A DNA stretch of 56,413 nucleotides from HGM05190 sp964394205 (lineage in GTDB: Bacteria > Bacteroidota > Bacteroidia > Bacteroidales > Muribaculaceae). The DNA lies in the NCBI GenBank assembly GCA_964394205.1, contig CAYMVS010000008.1:1-56413 (forward strand), written 5' to 3'. Made by a program: the position numbers and the translations under genes. The notes beneath the pieces were generated by a model that was given only the letters and a program-made list of their open reading frames with translations, had not been told where the DNA came from and searched no databases. Shown piece by piece: positions 26,305 to 35,541 of the stretch; within the stretch, counting starts at the first letter, position 1, and the number at the start of each line of letters is the position of its first letter.

Positions 26305-27090
26305 ATGGGAAAAATAATAGCTATTGCCAACCAGAAGGGTGGAGTCGGCAAGACGACCACCACCATCAATCTGGCAGCCTCACTGGCCTCGCTGGGCCGC
26401 AAGGTGCTCATCATCGACGCCGACCCTCAGGCCAACGCCACCTCGGGCTACGGCATCGACCCCCGGCAGCTCACGGCCGGCATCTATGAATGTCTTGTGG
26501 ATGAATATCCCATGGAGGGCACTCAGGTGGCCACCTGTGTTGAAGGTCTTGATCTTGTGGGCTCCCACATCAACCTCGCCGGCGCCGAGATAGAGCTCGT
26601 CGGTCGCCCCGAGCGCGAGTTTGCCCTGAAAAAAGCATTGCAGTCGCTGGCCGACAAGTATGACTACATCCTGATTGACTGCTCGCCATCGTTGGGACTG
26701 ATCACCGTCAATGCCTTGACGGCGGCCCACTCGGTTATCATCCCGGTGCAGGCCGAGTATTTTGCACTCGAGGGTATCACCAAGTTGCTCAACACGATAC
26801 GCATCATCAAGTCAAAACTCAACCCGTCTCTTGAGATCGAGGGCTTTCTGCTGACAATGTATGACGCGCGCCTGCGTCTTGCCAACCAGATATTTGAGGA
26901 GCTCAAGGGCCACTTTGGCGACATGGTGTTTAACGCTGTCATCCCGCGCAACATACGCCTCAGTGAGGCCCCCAGTCACGGGCTGCCGGTGCTTCTGTAT
27001 GACCCGTCGAGCCGCGGCGCTACCTCCCATATTGCCTTGGCCAAAGAGATCGTGGCCAAACACCGCCGGCGCGCAAAGGCCGATGCATGA
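26305..27090 (+). CDS. parA: chromosome-partitioning ATPase ParA (Soj)
   Basis: A 261-residue deviant Walker-A ATPase that drives origin segregation by binding DNA as an ATP dimer and being stimulated by ParB. MGKIIAIANQKGGVGKTTT holds the KGGVGKTT P-loop (11-18). Switch I IIDADPQANAT and Walker B YILIDCSPSLGLIT follow, with the C-terminal IPRNIRLSEAPSHGLP typical of chromosomal Soj proteins. The ATG at 26305 starts the family N-terminus; the upstream in-frame ATG at 26227 lies before the promoter box. parB follows after 45 bp. Confidence 0.96.
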   Translation: MGKIIAIANQKGGVGKTTTTINLAASLASLGRKVLIIDADPQANATSGYGIDPRQLTAGIYECLVDEYPMEGTQVATCVEGLDLVGSHINLAGAEIELVGRPEREFALKKALQSLADKYDYILIDCSPSLGLITVNALTAAHSVIIPVQAEYFALEGITKLLNTIRIIKSKLNPSLEIEGFLLTMYDARLRLANQIFEELKGHFGDMVFNAVIPRNIRLSEAPSHGLPVLLYDPSSRGATSHIALAKEIVAKHRRRAKADA

Positions 27091-27135
27091 CCCCCGGCAC
27101 CCTTACCTAAACATCGCGAAACTTAACTTTTGACC

Positions 27136-28029
27136 ATGGCACTTAAACGTAACGCCTTGGGGCGAGGCCTCGACTCGCTCATCTCGATGGACGATGTCCC
27201 CGCCACCGGCACCTCTGTGATAAAAGAAATTGATATTGACCACATCTCGCCCAATCCCGAGCAGCCCCGCCGCTTTTTTGACGAGGAGGCGCTGACCGAG
27301 CTTGCCGGCTCAATCAGGGAGCTCGGCATCATCCAGCCAATCTCACTGCGCAAGGTAGGTCCCGACAGCTACCAGATCATCGCCGGCGAGCGCCGCTATC
27401 GCGCTGCCCGCCTGGCCGGGCTGACCACAATGCCGGCCTACATACGCGTGGCCTCCGACACCGAGCTGACCGAGATGGCGCTGATTGAGAACATTCAGCG
27501 TGAAGACCTCAATGCCATCGAGATTGCCCTGACGTTCAAGACCCTCATTGAGAAATATAACCTGACCCAGGAGCGCCTGAGCGAGCGCATCGGCAAGAAG
27601 CGCGCCACGATAGCCAACTTCATCCGTCTGCTCAGGCTCCCGGCGGTGGTGCAGCAGGGGCTGCGCGACCGCAGTCTCGACATGGGTCACGCGCGCGCTC
27701 TGCTCACCCTCGACGACCCCCAGTTGCAGCTTAAGCTTTACAAGCTGATTGTGAAGGAGGGGCTGTCGGTGCGCCGCGTCGAGGAGCTTGCCAAAAAGTA
27801 TCGCGAGATGCAGCAACAGGGCGATAAACCTCAGGAGATGAGCGATAAAAGTTTTCGTAACAAAGATTATGATATTTTAAAAGATCATCTGTCGAGACGC
27901 TTTGGAACCCCCGTCCAATTCACCTGCGACGCCCGTGGAAAGGGAAAAATCACGTTTCAGTTTAAAAATGATGCTGAACTTGAGAGATTAATTGCTATCT
28001 TTGACTCAGTAAACCAATCCAACGGCTGA
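27136..28029 (+). CDS. parB: chromosome-partitioning protein ParB (Spo0J)
   Basis: A 297-residue CTP-dependent DNA clamp that loads at parS. The N-terminal ParA-stimulating segment MALKRNALGRGLDSLI is followed by the CTPase domain (NPEQPRRFFDE, GERRYRAARLAG, MALIENIQREDLN) and the parS-reading helix-turn-helix (LSERIGKKRATIANFIRLL, DMGHARALL). The C-terminal dimerisation segment is present (KITFQFKNDAELERLIAIFD). The ATG at 27136 is preferred to a TTG six bases upstream. No full parS palindrome was found in the window. Confidence 0.96.
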   Translation: MALKRNALGRGLDSLISMDDVPATGTSVIKEIDIDHISPNPEQPRRFFDEEALTELAGSIRELGIIQPISLRKVGPDSYQIIAGERRYRAARLAGLTTMPAYIRVASDTELTEMALIENIQREDLNAIEIALTFKTLIEKYNLTQERLSERIGKKRATIANFIRLLRLPAVVQQGLRDRSLDMGHARALLTLDDPQLQLKLYKLIVKEGLSVRRVEELAKKYREMQQQGDKPQEMSDKSFRNKDYDILKDHLSRRFGTPVQFTCDARGKGKITFQFKNDAELERLIAIFDSVNQSNG

Positions 28030-28093
28030 ATGCCGCGTTTGAATCAACGGCGGTGGCAGCACGCAGTGTGCTGTATGCCAAGTAATTAACGCA

Positions 28094-28915
28094 ATGACCT
28101 CGAGACCAGGAGAATCGACATCAACATCAGTAAAAAGAGCCTTGAAAGCCGTGGCCGGCACGATATTAATCGTGTTGGCCTGCCCTTTTAACATTTTTTC
28201 TGATTCGCGGGCAGCAAATATCCCCGACCAGGTTTTGCCAGACTCGATTCCCCTGTCGGCGCCGGTGACCACACCGGCGGCGGTGTTGGTCGACAGCATC
28301 GCCACCGTTGCCGGCAGCGACAGCCTCGTGATGACCCCGGTCGACACCCTGGCGGTGGTCGAGCCGCTGTCGCTCAATCTCCCCTCGGGCGACGACAAAA
28401 CCCGCGTCAAGCCGGTCAGGGAGTTCAATCCCGACCCGACGCGCGCTGTGTGGCTGTCGGCGCTCTTCCCGGGCCTTGGCCAGATCTACAACCGGCGGTA
28501 TTGGAAATTGCCGATCGTGATTGGCGGATACATGGGCCTGGGATATGCGACGTCGTGGAACAACGGCATGTTGCGCGACTACACCCGAGCCTACGCCGAC
28601 ATTATGGACAACGATCCGAATACCCGTAGCTATATGGATTTCTTTCCGTCTACCACCACCGAGGAGAGCCTCGACAAGACGTGGTTGACCAACGTCCTGC
28701 AGTCACGCAAAAACTACTACCGTCGCAACCGCGACCTCTGTATAATATGTATGGTCGGCGTTTATCTCGTCGCCATGATCGATGCCTACGTTGACGCCTC
28801 ATTGTCACATTTTGACATCTCTCCCGACCTGTCAATGGATCTCTACCCGACCCTCATCCCCGATGAGCGCAACAAACTGCCGGGGCTCGGGCTCCAGTGG
28901 GCTTTTAACTTTTAA
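28094..28915 (+). CDS. DUF5683 membrane protein of the parAB cluster
   Basis: A 273-residue envelope protein. After an N-terminal hydrophobic segment (VAGTILIVLACPFNIF) and a Val/Asp/Thr-rich region it carries the DUF5683 signature AVWLSALFPGLGQIYNRRYWKLPI, a Gly-rich helix (VIGGYMGLGYATSW) and a later helix (LCIICMVGVYLVAMIDAYVDASL). The family is nearly confined to Bacteroidetes and habitually lies between parB and a lytic transglycosylase, as here. Function unknown; a link between chromosome segregation and envelope growth is only suggested by context. Confidence 0.9.
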   Translation: MTSRPGESTSTSVKRALKAVAGTILIVLACPFNIFSDSRAANIPDQVLPDSIPLSAPVTTPAAVLVDSIATVAGSDSLVMTPVDTLAVVEPLSLNLPSGDDKTRVKPVREFNPDPTRAVWLSALFPGLGQIYNRRYWKLPIVIGGYMGLGYATSWNNGMLRDYTRAYADIMDNDPNTRSYMDFFPSTTTEESLDKTWLTNVLQSRKNYYRRNRDLCIICMVGVYLVAMIDAYVDASLSHFDISPDLSMDLYPTLIPDERNKLPGLGLQWAFNF

Positions 28916-28926
28916 CCAAACTACCG

Positions 28927-30765
28927 ATGAAAGCGATCAAAAAAAACCTCCTGTCACTGTTGCTGGCTGTCAGTACCTTAATACCGGCATCCACATCGGC
29001 TGCATCTATCCTTGACCTCAAGCACTCGATATCGGACGACAACGTTGTCGCCCCGCTGAGTTTTGAGACCAAGACCCGCGAGCTTGAAGAGAATTTCTAT
29101 CTCCAGAACTTTGTTGTGCCCGACAATCAGCTGCGTCACGAGAAACTTGGCACGGCGGCCGAGTATGAGCAGCGTCTGAGCCAACTGCCCACCGAGATCG
29201 AGATGCCCTACAACTCGATTGTCGGTAAATTCATAGATATGTATCTGGGCAAGCGCCGCGGCCTGGTGGCCGACATGCTCGCTCTCCACAGCTATTACGG
29301 CAACATCTTCATCGAGGAGCTGATCAAGGAGGGGGTGCCCACCGAGCTTCAGTATCTGCCGGTCATCGAGAGCGCCATCAACCCCAACGCGGTGTCGCCG
29401 GCGGGAGCCGCCGGCCTGTGGCAGTTTATGCCCGGCACAGCCAAGGGTCTGGGCATGGAGGTCAACTCGCTTGTCGACGAGCGTCGCGACCCGCGGTCGT
29501 CGTCGCGCAACGCCGCCAAGTTTCTCAAGCAGCTCTACAACATCTATGACGACTGGTCGCTGGCCATCGCTGCCTACAACTGTGGCCCGGGCAATGTCAA
29601 CAAAGCTTTGCGTCGTGCAGGAGGCGACTCAAAGAAAGACTTCTGGGAAATCTACAACTATCTGCCCAAAGAGACACGAGGATATGTGCCCGCTTTCATC
29701 GCTGCCAACTATGTGATGAACTATCACAACCTGCACAACATCGCGCCGACGGTCGTCAAGCGTCATCTGACCACCGACACCGTCTATGTCAACCATCGCA
29801 TCCACTTCCAGCAGATCGCCGATGTGCTCAACATCCCCATCGAGGAGATACGCATGCTCAACCCTCAGTATCGCAAGGATATCATCCCCGGCAACAATCA
29901 TCCCTACCCCTTGACCCTGCCCAAACAGCAGTGTCTGAGCTACCTGATGAGCGAGGAGGCTATCCTGGCCCATAATGCCGACCAGTATGCCGTCAGGACT
30001 ACGGTCGAGCCGGGAGTACGCCGCGAGACGACGGCCGACAACCAGGTTGACCCGGCAGTCACCGCGACAGTCAACGCCGAGGTCAATCAGGAGATTGCCC
30101 ACACGGCCGATGTCACGCGGACTGTTCGCAAGACCCACACGGTGGCCCGTGGTGAGAACATACGCGACATCGCCAAACTGTATGCCGTCAGCGCCACCGA
30201 CATCAAGCGGTGGAACCACCTGCGCCGCGGCAAGGTGAAGGAGGGTGACGAGCTGATCATCGAGGTCGTCGAGCGCATCCCCGGCAACGAGGTGGCAGCG
30301 GTGCCCGCGCCGCCGGCACGCACGTCAAAGACCGGCACTGCCGCCGTTCCACCGCCCCCTGCAAAACCGACTAAACCGGCCCCGGCGGTTGTGCCCGAGC
30401 GTAAACCGGCGCGTCACGCCGAGACTACGGCCACAAGAACTCCGGCAAAGAAAGACACCAAGAGAACCGAGCCGACAAAGACTAAGAAAGAGACCAAACC
30501 ACAGAAACATTCTGTCAAGGCGGGCGAGAGCCTCGAGAAGATTGCTCGCAAATATGGCGTGAGTGTCAACGACCTGCGTCGTGCCAACGGTATGAAGGCC
30601 ACCCAGGATCGCATCAACATAGGCGACAATCTCGTGATTCCCGGCAAAACCACCAAGGCTACACCGGCCAAGTCGACAAAGGGTAAGACCACCCCTGCAA
30701 AGGGCAAAACATCGACCAAAAGCAAGACCCCGGCCAAAAAGTCGACAAAGAAGGGCCGTAGATAA
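28927..30765 (+). CDS. membrane-bound lytic murein transglycosylase (MltD-like) with two LysM domains
   Basis: A 612-residue periplasmic peptidoglycan enzyme that cleaves MurNAc-GlcNAc bonds to 1,6-anhydro products. The signal peptide is MKAIKKNLLSLLLAVSTLIPASTSA. The family 1 SLT domain has catalytic Glu148 in LPVIESAINPNAVS, then GAAGLWQFMPGTAKGLG and AIAAYNCGPGNVNKAL. Two LysM modules follow (THTVARGENIRDIAKLYAVS, about 404-450, and KHSVKAGESLEKIARKYGVS, about 526-575). They are separated by a Pro/Lys/Thr linker and followed by a very basic Lys/Thr/Ser tail that could contact anionic wall polymers. It starts 11 bp after the DUF5683 gene. Confidence 0.94.
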   Translation: MKAIKKNLLSLLLAVSTLIPASTSAASILDLKHSISDDNVVAPLSFETKTRELEENFYLQNFVVPDNQLRHEKLGTAAEYEQRLSQLPTEIEMPYNSIVGKFIDMYLGKRRGLVADMLALHSYYGNIFIEELIKEGVPTELQYLPVIESAINPNAVSPAGAAGLWQFMPGTAKGLGMEVNSLVDERRDPRSSSRNAAKFLKQLYNIYDDWSLAIAAYNCGPGNVNKALRRAGGDSKKDFWEIYNYLPKETRGYVPAFIAANYVMNYHNLHNIAPTVVKRHLTTDTVYVNHRIHFQQIADVLNIPIEEIRMLNPQYRKDIIPGNNHPYPLTLPKQQCLSYLMSEEAILAHNADQYAVRTTVEPGVRRETTADNQVDPAVTATVNAEVNQEIAHTADVTRTVRKTHTVARGENIRDIAKLYAVSATDIKRWNHLRRGKVKEGDELIIEVVERIPGNEVAAVPAPPARTSKTGTAAVPPPPAKPTKPAPAVVPERKPARHAETTATRTPAKKDTKRTEPTKTKKETKPQKHSVKAGESLEKIARKYGVSVNDLRRANGMKATQDRINIGDNLVIPGKTTKATPAKSTKGKTTPAKGKTSTKSKTPAKKSTKKGRR

Positions 30766-30791
30766 TCTGACTTAAAACATCTTCATTAACC

Positions 30792-32267
30792 ATGAGAAAT
30801 ATCATAATGGCGGTTGTCGCAACAGTCGCCATTTCTTTATCTGTCACTGGCCAGACGGTCACAGTCGGCCTTGTCAGCAGTGTCACCGGCCCTCAGCCGA
30901 TGACGGGCCTCGTGCTTTGGCCCGACCAGGCCCGCACCCTCAATGAGAGCCACGGGGCGAGCATCCAGCTTGAATTTGCCTACTGCCTGCCGTGCAAGGT
31001 GGTGACAGGGTGTGATGCCGATGGCAACGTGCAGTATGACTGGACATGGTTTGAGCAGATACTTGACGATGTCGCCTCGCGCGGCCATCAGTTGGTGGCG
31101 CGGTTCAGATATGAATACCCCGACTCAAAGGATGTCGACGGCAAGACAAAGGGAATGACCGCCGTGCCTGAGTATATAAAGAATCTGCCCGACTACAATG
31201 AGACCTACAATAAGGTGAAAGGGGATGGAGCTACCTATTATGCCGACTGGAGCAACAGCGAGCTGAAGCGGTTTACCAAGCAGTTCTATGCCGACTTCAA
31301 CGAGCGCTATGCCGCCGACCCTCGGCTCGCTTTCCTTGAGGTGGGCTTTGGCCATTGGAGTGAGTATCACATCTATGGAACGACATTGCAGCTCGGCAAG
31401 AATTTCCCCTCCAAAGAGTATCAGGCCGAGTTTTTCAGACACCTTGACAGAACGATGTCGATGCCCTGGGGCGTGTCGATCGACGCTGCCGACGATGAGT
31501 ACTCGCCGTTGACTGCCGACGAGACGCTGATGGAACTGACCTTTGGCTGTTTTGACGACTCGTTCATGCACAAAGACCACGAGATCGGCTCTAAAGATGG
31601 CTACAACGAGCGATGCTGGCAGGCGATCGGGGGCATGACGCGGTGGCAGCAAGGCTTTGCCGGGGGCGAAGTGAGCTATTACACCGACAGCGACCAGAAA
31701 AACTTCCTGAACCCGGCAGGGATGTATGGTCACACATGGGAGGAGCAGGCGGCTAAGTATCACATCACGTTTATGATCGCCAACGATGCACCCGAGGGAA
31801 ACTATGGCACAGGCGAGCGTTTTCTCACCGCCTCGCTTGCCACCGGCTATCATTTTGTGGTGAATGACTGCAGGACCGACGGCGTGACAACCGAGCTCCT
31901 TGTGACAAACACCGGTGTCGCGCCTATATACAGGGATGCCTGGTTTGCCATCGACGGCACCCGTAGCGCCACCTCGCTGCGCGGCCTCTTGCCGGGGGAG
32001 CAGATGTGGGTGACTGTGCCCCGCGCCATTGAGCTTAACCCCGACAACACGGCTGTAAGTGCCCCGGTGATAGAGTGTGACCACATTCTCACCGGGCAGA
32101 AGATAGAATTTGACGCCGATGTCACGGCCTCAAGCGGTGTGAGCCAAATCATGGTTGACAGCGATGACTCATCGCCATGTTACGACCTGACGGGGCGTCG
32201 GGTCGACCTCCCCACGCCCGGCACGGTCGTCATTAAAGATGGCCGCAAGAGGGTCGTCGGTCATTGA
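30792..32267 (+). CDS. DUF4832-type secreted glycosidase-like protein
   Basis: A 491-residue exported protein (signal MRNIIMAVVATVAISLSVTG). The central region has a TIM-barrel-like pattern resembling DUF4874/DUF4832 proteins: QLEFAYCLPCKVV, LVARFRYEYPDS, LAFLEVGFGHWSEYH and MPWGVSIDAADDEYSP, with the DUF4832 region GERFLTASLATGYHF. The C-terminus (CYDLTGRRVDLPTPGTVVIKDGRKR) is a type IX-like sorting tail. It follows the parA-mltD genes by 26 bp but is unrelated in role, and it converges on a pectate lyase gene with a 7-bp overlap. Substrate not identifiable. Confidence 0.75.
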   Translation: MRNIIMAVVATVAISLSVTGQTVTVGLVSSVTGPQPMTGLVLWPDQARTLNESHGASIQLEFAYCLPCKVVTGCDADGNVQYDWTWFEQILDDVASRGHQLVARFRYEYPDSKDVDGKTKGMTAVPEYIKNLPDYNETYNKVKGDGATYYADWSNSELKRFTKQFYADFNERYAADPRLAFLEVGFGHWSEYHIYGTTLQLGKNFPSKEYQAEFFRHLDRTMSMPWGVSIDAADDEYSPLTADETLMELTFGCFDDSFMHKDHEIGSKDGYNERCWQAIGGMTRWQQGFAGGEVSYYTDSDQKNFLNPAGMYGHTWEEQAAKYHITFMIANDAPEGNYGTGERFLTASLATGYHFVVNDCRTDGVTTELLVTNTGVAPIYRDAWFAIDGTRSATSLRGLLPGEQMWVTVPRAIELNPDNTAVSAPVIECDHILTGQKIEFDADVTASSGVSQIMVDSDDSSPCYDLTGRRVDLPTPGTVVIKDGRKRVVGH

Positions 32268-34459
32268 CCCTGATATTGGATGACGCGGGTCGACGAGCCT
32301 GTCTTCATAAGGTAGAGATGCCCCTGCCGCGGGTGGGTGACCCGACGCCCCTGCAAATCAAAGTAAACCGCGCTCGCGGCAGCGTTGTCAATGACAACAG
32401 GGGCGATCGAGGCTTGATTGGAATAAAGGTCGCCCTCGATGGTAACGTTGCCCAAGGCGAGCTGCTTGTTGGTGGCCATATAGTAGAGAAACAACTTGAG
32501 GTGCAGCCCGTTACCCACGCCTATATTGTCGAGGGGCACGCTGACGCGCTCTGTGGAGTTGGCGCGCGGCGGCTGGTAGGCGGTGATGAGATTCAGGGGC
32601 CCGGCGCTGTCGCGGCAACATTCGATGTCGACCAGACACTGGTCGGTGCCAATGCGTGATGCGTCAAAGCTGAGCGCTTTTGGCACAAAGATATATCCCG
32701 GGGCACAGACAACGTCAAACGAGATAAAGCAATCGCGGTTGACAATCTTGTCGATGGTCTCGGAGGTGTTGAAGAGGGTAAAGGAGCGTGAGCCGATGGT
32801 TTTGCCTGAGTGGATTGCCATGTAGTCGCCGAGGCTGAACGAGGCATCGGTGAAGGCTTCGGGAAATTGTGTTGTGGCTGCTCTCGGGCTTGAGGCGCCT
32901 TTGTCCAGAGCCCAAGAGATGGTGGTGGCAGCCGCCTCGCCGGTAAGGGGAATCACCCGGGCTGTTACCGGTATTTCAAAATTGTTGCCGTCGGGGGTCG
33001 AGACGATTATTTTGCTTTGGCCCGAGCCTCCGTTTTCAAAAACGGCCTTGACAAAAATGTCGGCCTGCAGCAGGTCGTCGCGGCTGGCCGGGATGGTGAC
33101 CGACATGGTGTAGCCGCCCTCGGCATCGGTCGACAGCAGTGTGCCGCCGGTCGCGGTCAGTGTTACCGTTTGAGGAACATTCTCGCCAAAAGCCGAGAGG
33201 TTGAAACGGCTGCAGATAGTGTTGTTTGAGTAGACCGTGCCAAAGTCAATCGCGGCGGGCGATGCCGTAAGCTCTCTTGAGAACGGTTCTCTCAGTGTCG
33301 GACCGGTCTGTTTAGCGAGGGTCGGCACGGTGGAGAGCTGGGCTGAGGTGTAGGCGTATGGAACGGTGACAACGGCGTTGCTGCGTGGCGGTGTGTGATT
33401 GTACCATACACTGCCGCGCCATTCATATTTTACGTTCATGTCGGAGACGACGAGAGGGTTGCCAACCTTTGATGCAAAATAGGAATCTTCGATCAGCACT
33501 TTAGAGAGATTGTGGGCGTCGATACAGCGCCCTTTGGTGCAGTTCCAGTAGCAGTTGAGTATGTGGTGGATGCCAAAAGAGGTAAAGGGCATGCGGCCCA
33601 GGCACCCCTCGTCCCAGAAACATCTGATCCAGCTGATGTTGCACTTTTGAGGGGAACCATCGGTGATCTCCTGGCCTGAGGTGAGGTTGCTCAGCGGGTG
33701 ATTGTAGGAGCGGTCGGTGTAGCGGAAGTGGTTGTCGCTCACGGTGATGAAGTCGGAATTGTTTACAATGTCAAAGTTGCCGTCGATACCGTCGGTAAAC
33801 CGGCAGTGGTCGACCCACACATGGTTGCACGCATCGAGCGTCAGCAGGTCGGCGCCGCCCACGTCAAGCGAGCCCGGCCCGACAAAGTCGAGATTGCGTA
33901 TTATCATGTTTGAGCAGTTGATGAAATTGAAGATGCCGGCCATCCTGTAAGGCTCTGTTTGATCGCCGGTAAGGTCGATCAGCGCCTGTCTAATGGCAAA
34001 CTCACCGTCTTCGGCTACTTTCGAGCCGTTTGAGAGAGTGCCACCGGTGTTTGGCCCGGCCACCCCGCTTAGCGCCTTGACATTCAGGCTGTCAAGGAGT
34101 TGCTTGAAGCTGTCGGGCACGGTAAAGGTGGTGAACAGACGGGCATTGTTGACCCCGACAAGGGTGCGCTTTGTCAGAGAAATAAGTGGGATCGATGATG
34201 AAATTTCAAAGTCTCCGTCGCGTCCGTCAAAAACAATCACGTCATAGTTTCTCACGGCATCCAAGACCGCCTGACGCATGTCTCCCTCAGCGGCAGTCAA
34301 GACTATCATAGAGCCGTTGTCTCCCCCTCCTGTCAGGTCATAGTCGCCGGCAGTGTATATTGACGAGCAGCCGGCCCACCCCGGGGCTTCCCCGGTGGCA
34401 GCCGCGGCAAAAATCGGGCAGAAAAGCGCGAGAACGATGGTGATGGCGGTTTGTTTCAT
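32261..34459 (-). CDS. secreted pectate lyase-like protein (PL1 β-helix) with sorting tail
   Basis: A 732-residue exported polysaccharide lyase. After the signal peptide (MKQTAITIVLALFCPIFAAAA) the β-helix shows PL1 hallmarks: RTLVGVNNARLF, NMIIRNLDFVGPGSLDVGGADLLTLD, VWVDHCRFTDGIDGNFDIVNNSDFITVSDNHF, IHHILNCYWNCTKGRCIDAH. Two β-sandwich regions follow and a tail with VYFDLQGRRVTHPRQGHLYLMKTG resembles type A sorting signals. The likely reaction is β-elimination of polygalacturonate; calcium-site residues were not checked individually. The ATG at 34459 begins the signal peptide. No SusC/SusD pair is nearby, so it is not in a classic PUL. Confidence 0.87.
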   Translation of the reverse strand: MKQTAITIVLALFCPIFAAAATGEAPGWAGCSSIYTAGDYDLTGGGDNGSMIVLTAAEGDMRQAVLDAVRNYDVIVFDGRDGDFEISSSIPLISLTKRTLVGVNNARLFTTFTVPDSFKQLLDSLNVKALSGVAGPNTGGTLSNGSKVAEDGEFAIRQALIDLTGDQTEPYRMAGIFNFINCSNMIIRNLDFVGPGSLDVGGADLLTLDACNHVWVDHCRFTDGIDGNFDIVNNSDFITVSDNHFRYTDRSYNHPLSNLTSGQEITDGSPQKCNISWIRCFWDEGCLGRMPFTSFGIHHILNCYWNCTKGRCIDAHNLSKVLIEDSYFASKVGNPLVVSDMNVKYEWRGSVWYNHTPPRSNAVVTVPYAYTSAQLSTVPTLAKQTGPTLREPFSRELTASPAAIDFGTVYSNNTICSRFNLSAFGENVPQTVTLTATGGTLLSTDAEGGYTMSVTIPASRDDLLQADIFVKAVFENGGSGQSKIIVSTPDGNNFEIPVTARVIPLTGEAAATTISWALDKGASSPRAATTQFPEAFTDASFSLGDYMAIHSGKTIGSRSFTLFNTSETIDKIVNRDCFISFDVVCAPGYIFVPKALSFDASRIGTDQCLVDIECCRDSAGPLNLITAYQPPRANSTERVSVPLDNIGVGNGLHLKLFLYYMATNKQLALGNVTIEGDLYSNQASIAPVVIDNAAASAVYFDLQGRRVTHPRQGHLYLMKTGSSTRVIQYQGQ

Positions 34460-34478
34460 GGTTGCAAAATATTTGGTG

Positions 34479-34508
34479 TAAAGATAAAACAATTTCCACT
34501 GTTCTCAA
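34479..34508 (-). promoter_or_regulatory. promoter of the pectate lyase gene
   Basis: The minus strand reads TTTG (34505-34508), 18 bp, TATCTTTA (34479-34486), one base off TAnnTTTG. It overlaps nearly back to back with the glycosyltransferase promoter on the other strand. Confidence 0.55.
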
Positions 34509-34531
34509 AATATTATTTAGAGCCTGTAGAT

Positions 34532-34562
34532 TTTGAGCAGACGGCAAAAAGCGTTACCTTTG
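34532..34562 (+). promoter_or_regulatory. promoter of the GT2-DUF6452-DUF6048-SDR-rpiB genes
   Basis: TTTG (34532-34535), 19 bp, TACCTTTG (34555-34562), a near-perfect match, 21 bases before the ATG at 34584. Confidence 0.8.
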
Positions 34563-34583
34563 CGGGTAAATAATTATAAGGAA

Positions 34584-35537
34584 ATGGATATATCGGTAGT
34601 TGTGCCCCTGTATAACGAGGCCGAGTCGTTGCCCGAGCTGGCCGCGTGGATCGAGCGCGTGATGAAGGAGAACGGCTTTACTTACGAGATAATATTTGTC
34701 AACGACGGCAGCACCGACTCGTCGTGGGAGGTCATCAAGCGGTTGCGTGATGAAAACCCCGAGGTGATACGCGGCGTGGCGTTCAGGCGCAATTACGGCA
34801 AGTCGCCGGCGCTCAACACCGGCTTTGCGCGGGCCCAGGGCGATGTGGTGATCACCATGGACGCCGACCTGCAGGATAGCCCCGACGAGATCCCCGAGCT
34901 GTACCGCATGATCACCCAAGAGGGGTTTGACCTCGTGTCGGGGTGGAAGAAGAAGCGCTATGACCCGCTGTCAAAGACCATTCCGACAAAGCTGTTCAAC
35001 GCCACGGCGCGCCGGGTGAGCGGTATCAAAAACCTGCACGACTTCAACTGTGGCCTGAAAGCCTACCGGGCAAAGGTGGTCAAGCACATCGAGGTGTATG
35101 GCGACATGCACCGCTATATCCCATATCTGGCCAAAAACGCCGGTTTCACCAAGATTGGAGAGAAGGTGGTGCAACACAGGGCGCGCAAGTATGGCTCGAC
35201 AAAGTTTGGCCTTGACCGTTTTGTAAACGGTTATCTCGATCTGGCCACACTGTGGTTCACCGGCAAGTTCGGGGCCAAACCGATGCACTTTTTCGGCCTG
35301 TTGGGCTCGCTGATGTTTATTCTGGGCTTTATCGCCGTGGTCATTGTCGGCGCTTTGAAACTTTACAACCTGTATTACGGCTATCATTATATCCTGGTGA
35401 CCGACTCCCCCTATTTCTATCTGTCGCTGACGTTGATGTTGTTGGGCACACAGCTGTTTCTGGCCGGATTTGTGGGTGAACTGGTGGTTCGCAACTCGCC
35501 GCGCCGCAACAGCTATGAGATAGAAGAAGAACTGTAA
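34584..35537 (+). CDS. family 2 glycosyltransferase, polyprenyl-phosphate glycosyltransferase type
   Basis: A 317-residue membrane glycosyltransferase of the GtrB/DPM1-like group, which makes polyprenyl-phosphate-sugar for later transfer outside the cytoplasm. The GT-A domain shows SVVVPLYNEAESLPEL, VNDGSTDSSWEV, the metal-binding ITMDADLQDSPDEIPEL, DLVSGWKKKRYDPL and HDFNCGLKAYRA. Two C-terminal helices (HFFGLLGSLMFILGFIAVVIVGAL and LTLMLLGTQLFLAGFVGELV) end the protein. The ATG at 34584 is set by the promoter just upstream. It could supply a lipid-linked sugar to an ArnT-like enzyme such as the one at 8681-10450, but that pairing is speculative. Confidence 0.93.
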   Translation: MDISVVVPLYNEAESLPELAAWIERVMKENGFTYEIIFVNDGSTDSSWEVIKRLRDENPEVIRGVAFRRNYGKSPALNTGFARAQGDVVITMDADLQDSPDEIPELYRMITQEGFDLVSGWKKKRYDPLSKTIPTKLFNATARRVSGIKNLHDFNCGLKAYRAKVVKHIEVYGDMHRYIPYLAKNAGFTKIGEKVVQHRARKYGSTKFGLDRFVNGYLDLATLWFTGKFGAKPMHFFGLLGSLMFILGFIAVVIVGALKLYNLYYGYHYILVTDSPYFYLSLTLMLLGTQLFLAGFVGELVVRNSPRRNSYEIEEEL

Positions 35538-35541
35538 CGTT

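Noticed and set aside
34459..34492. Longer start for the pectate lyase at 34492
   Set aside because: The extra residues precede the signal peptide and overlap the promoter -7 box.
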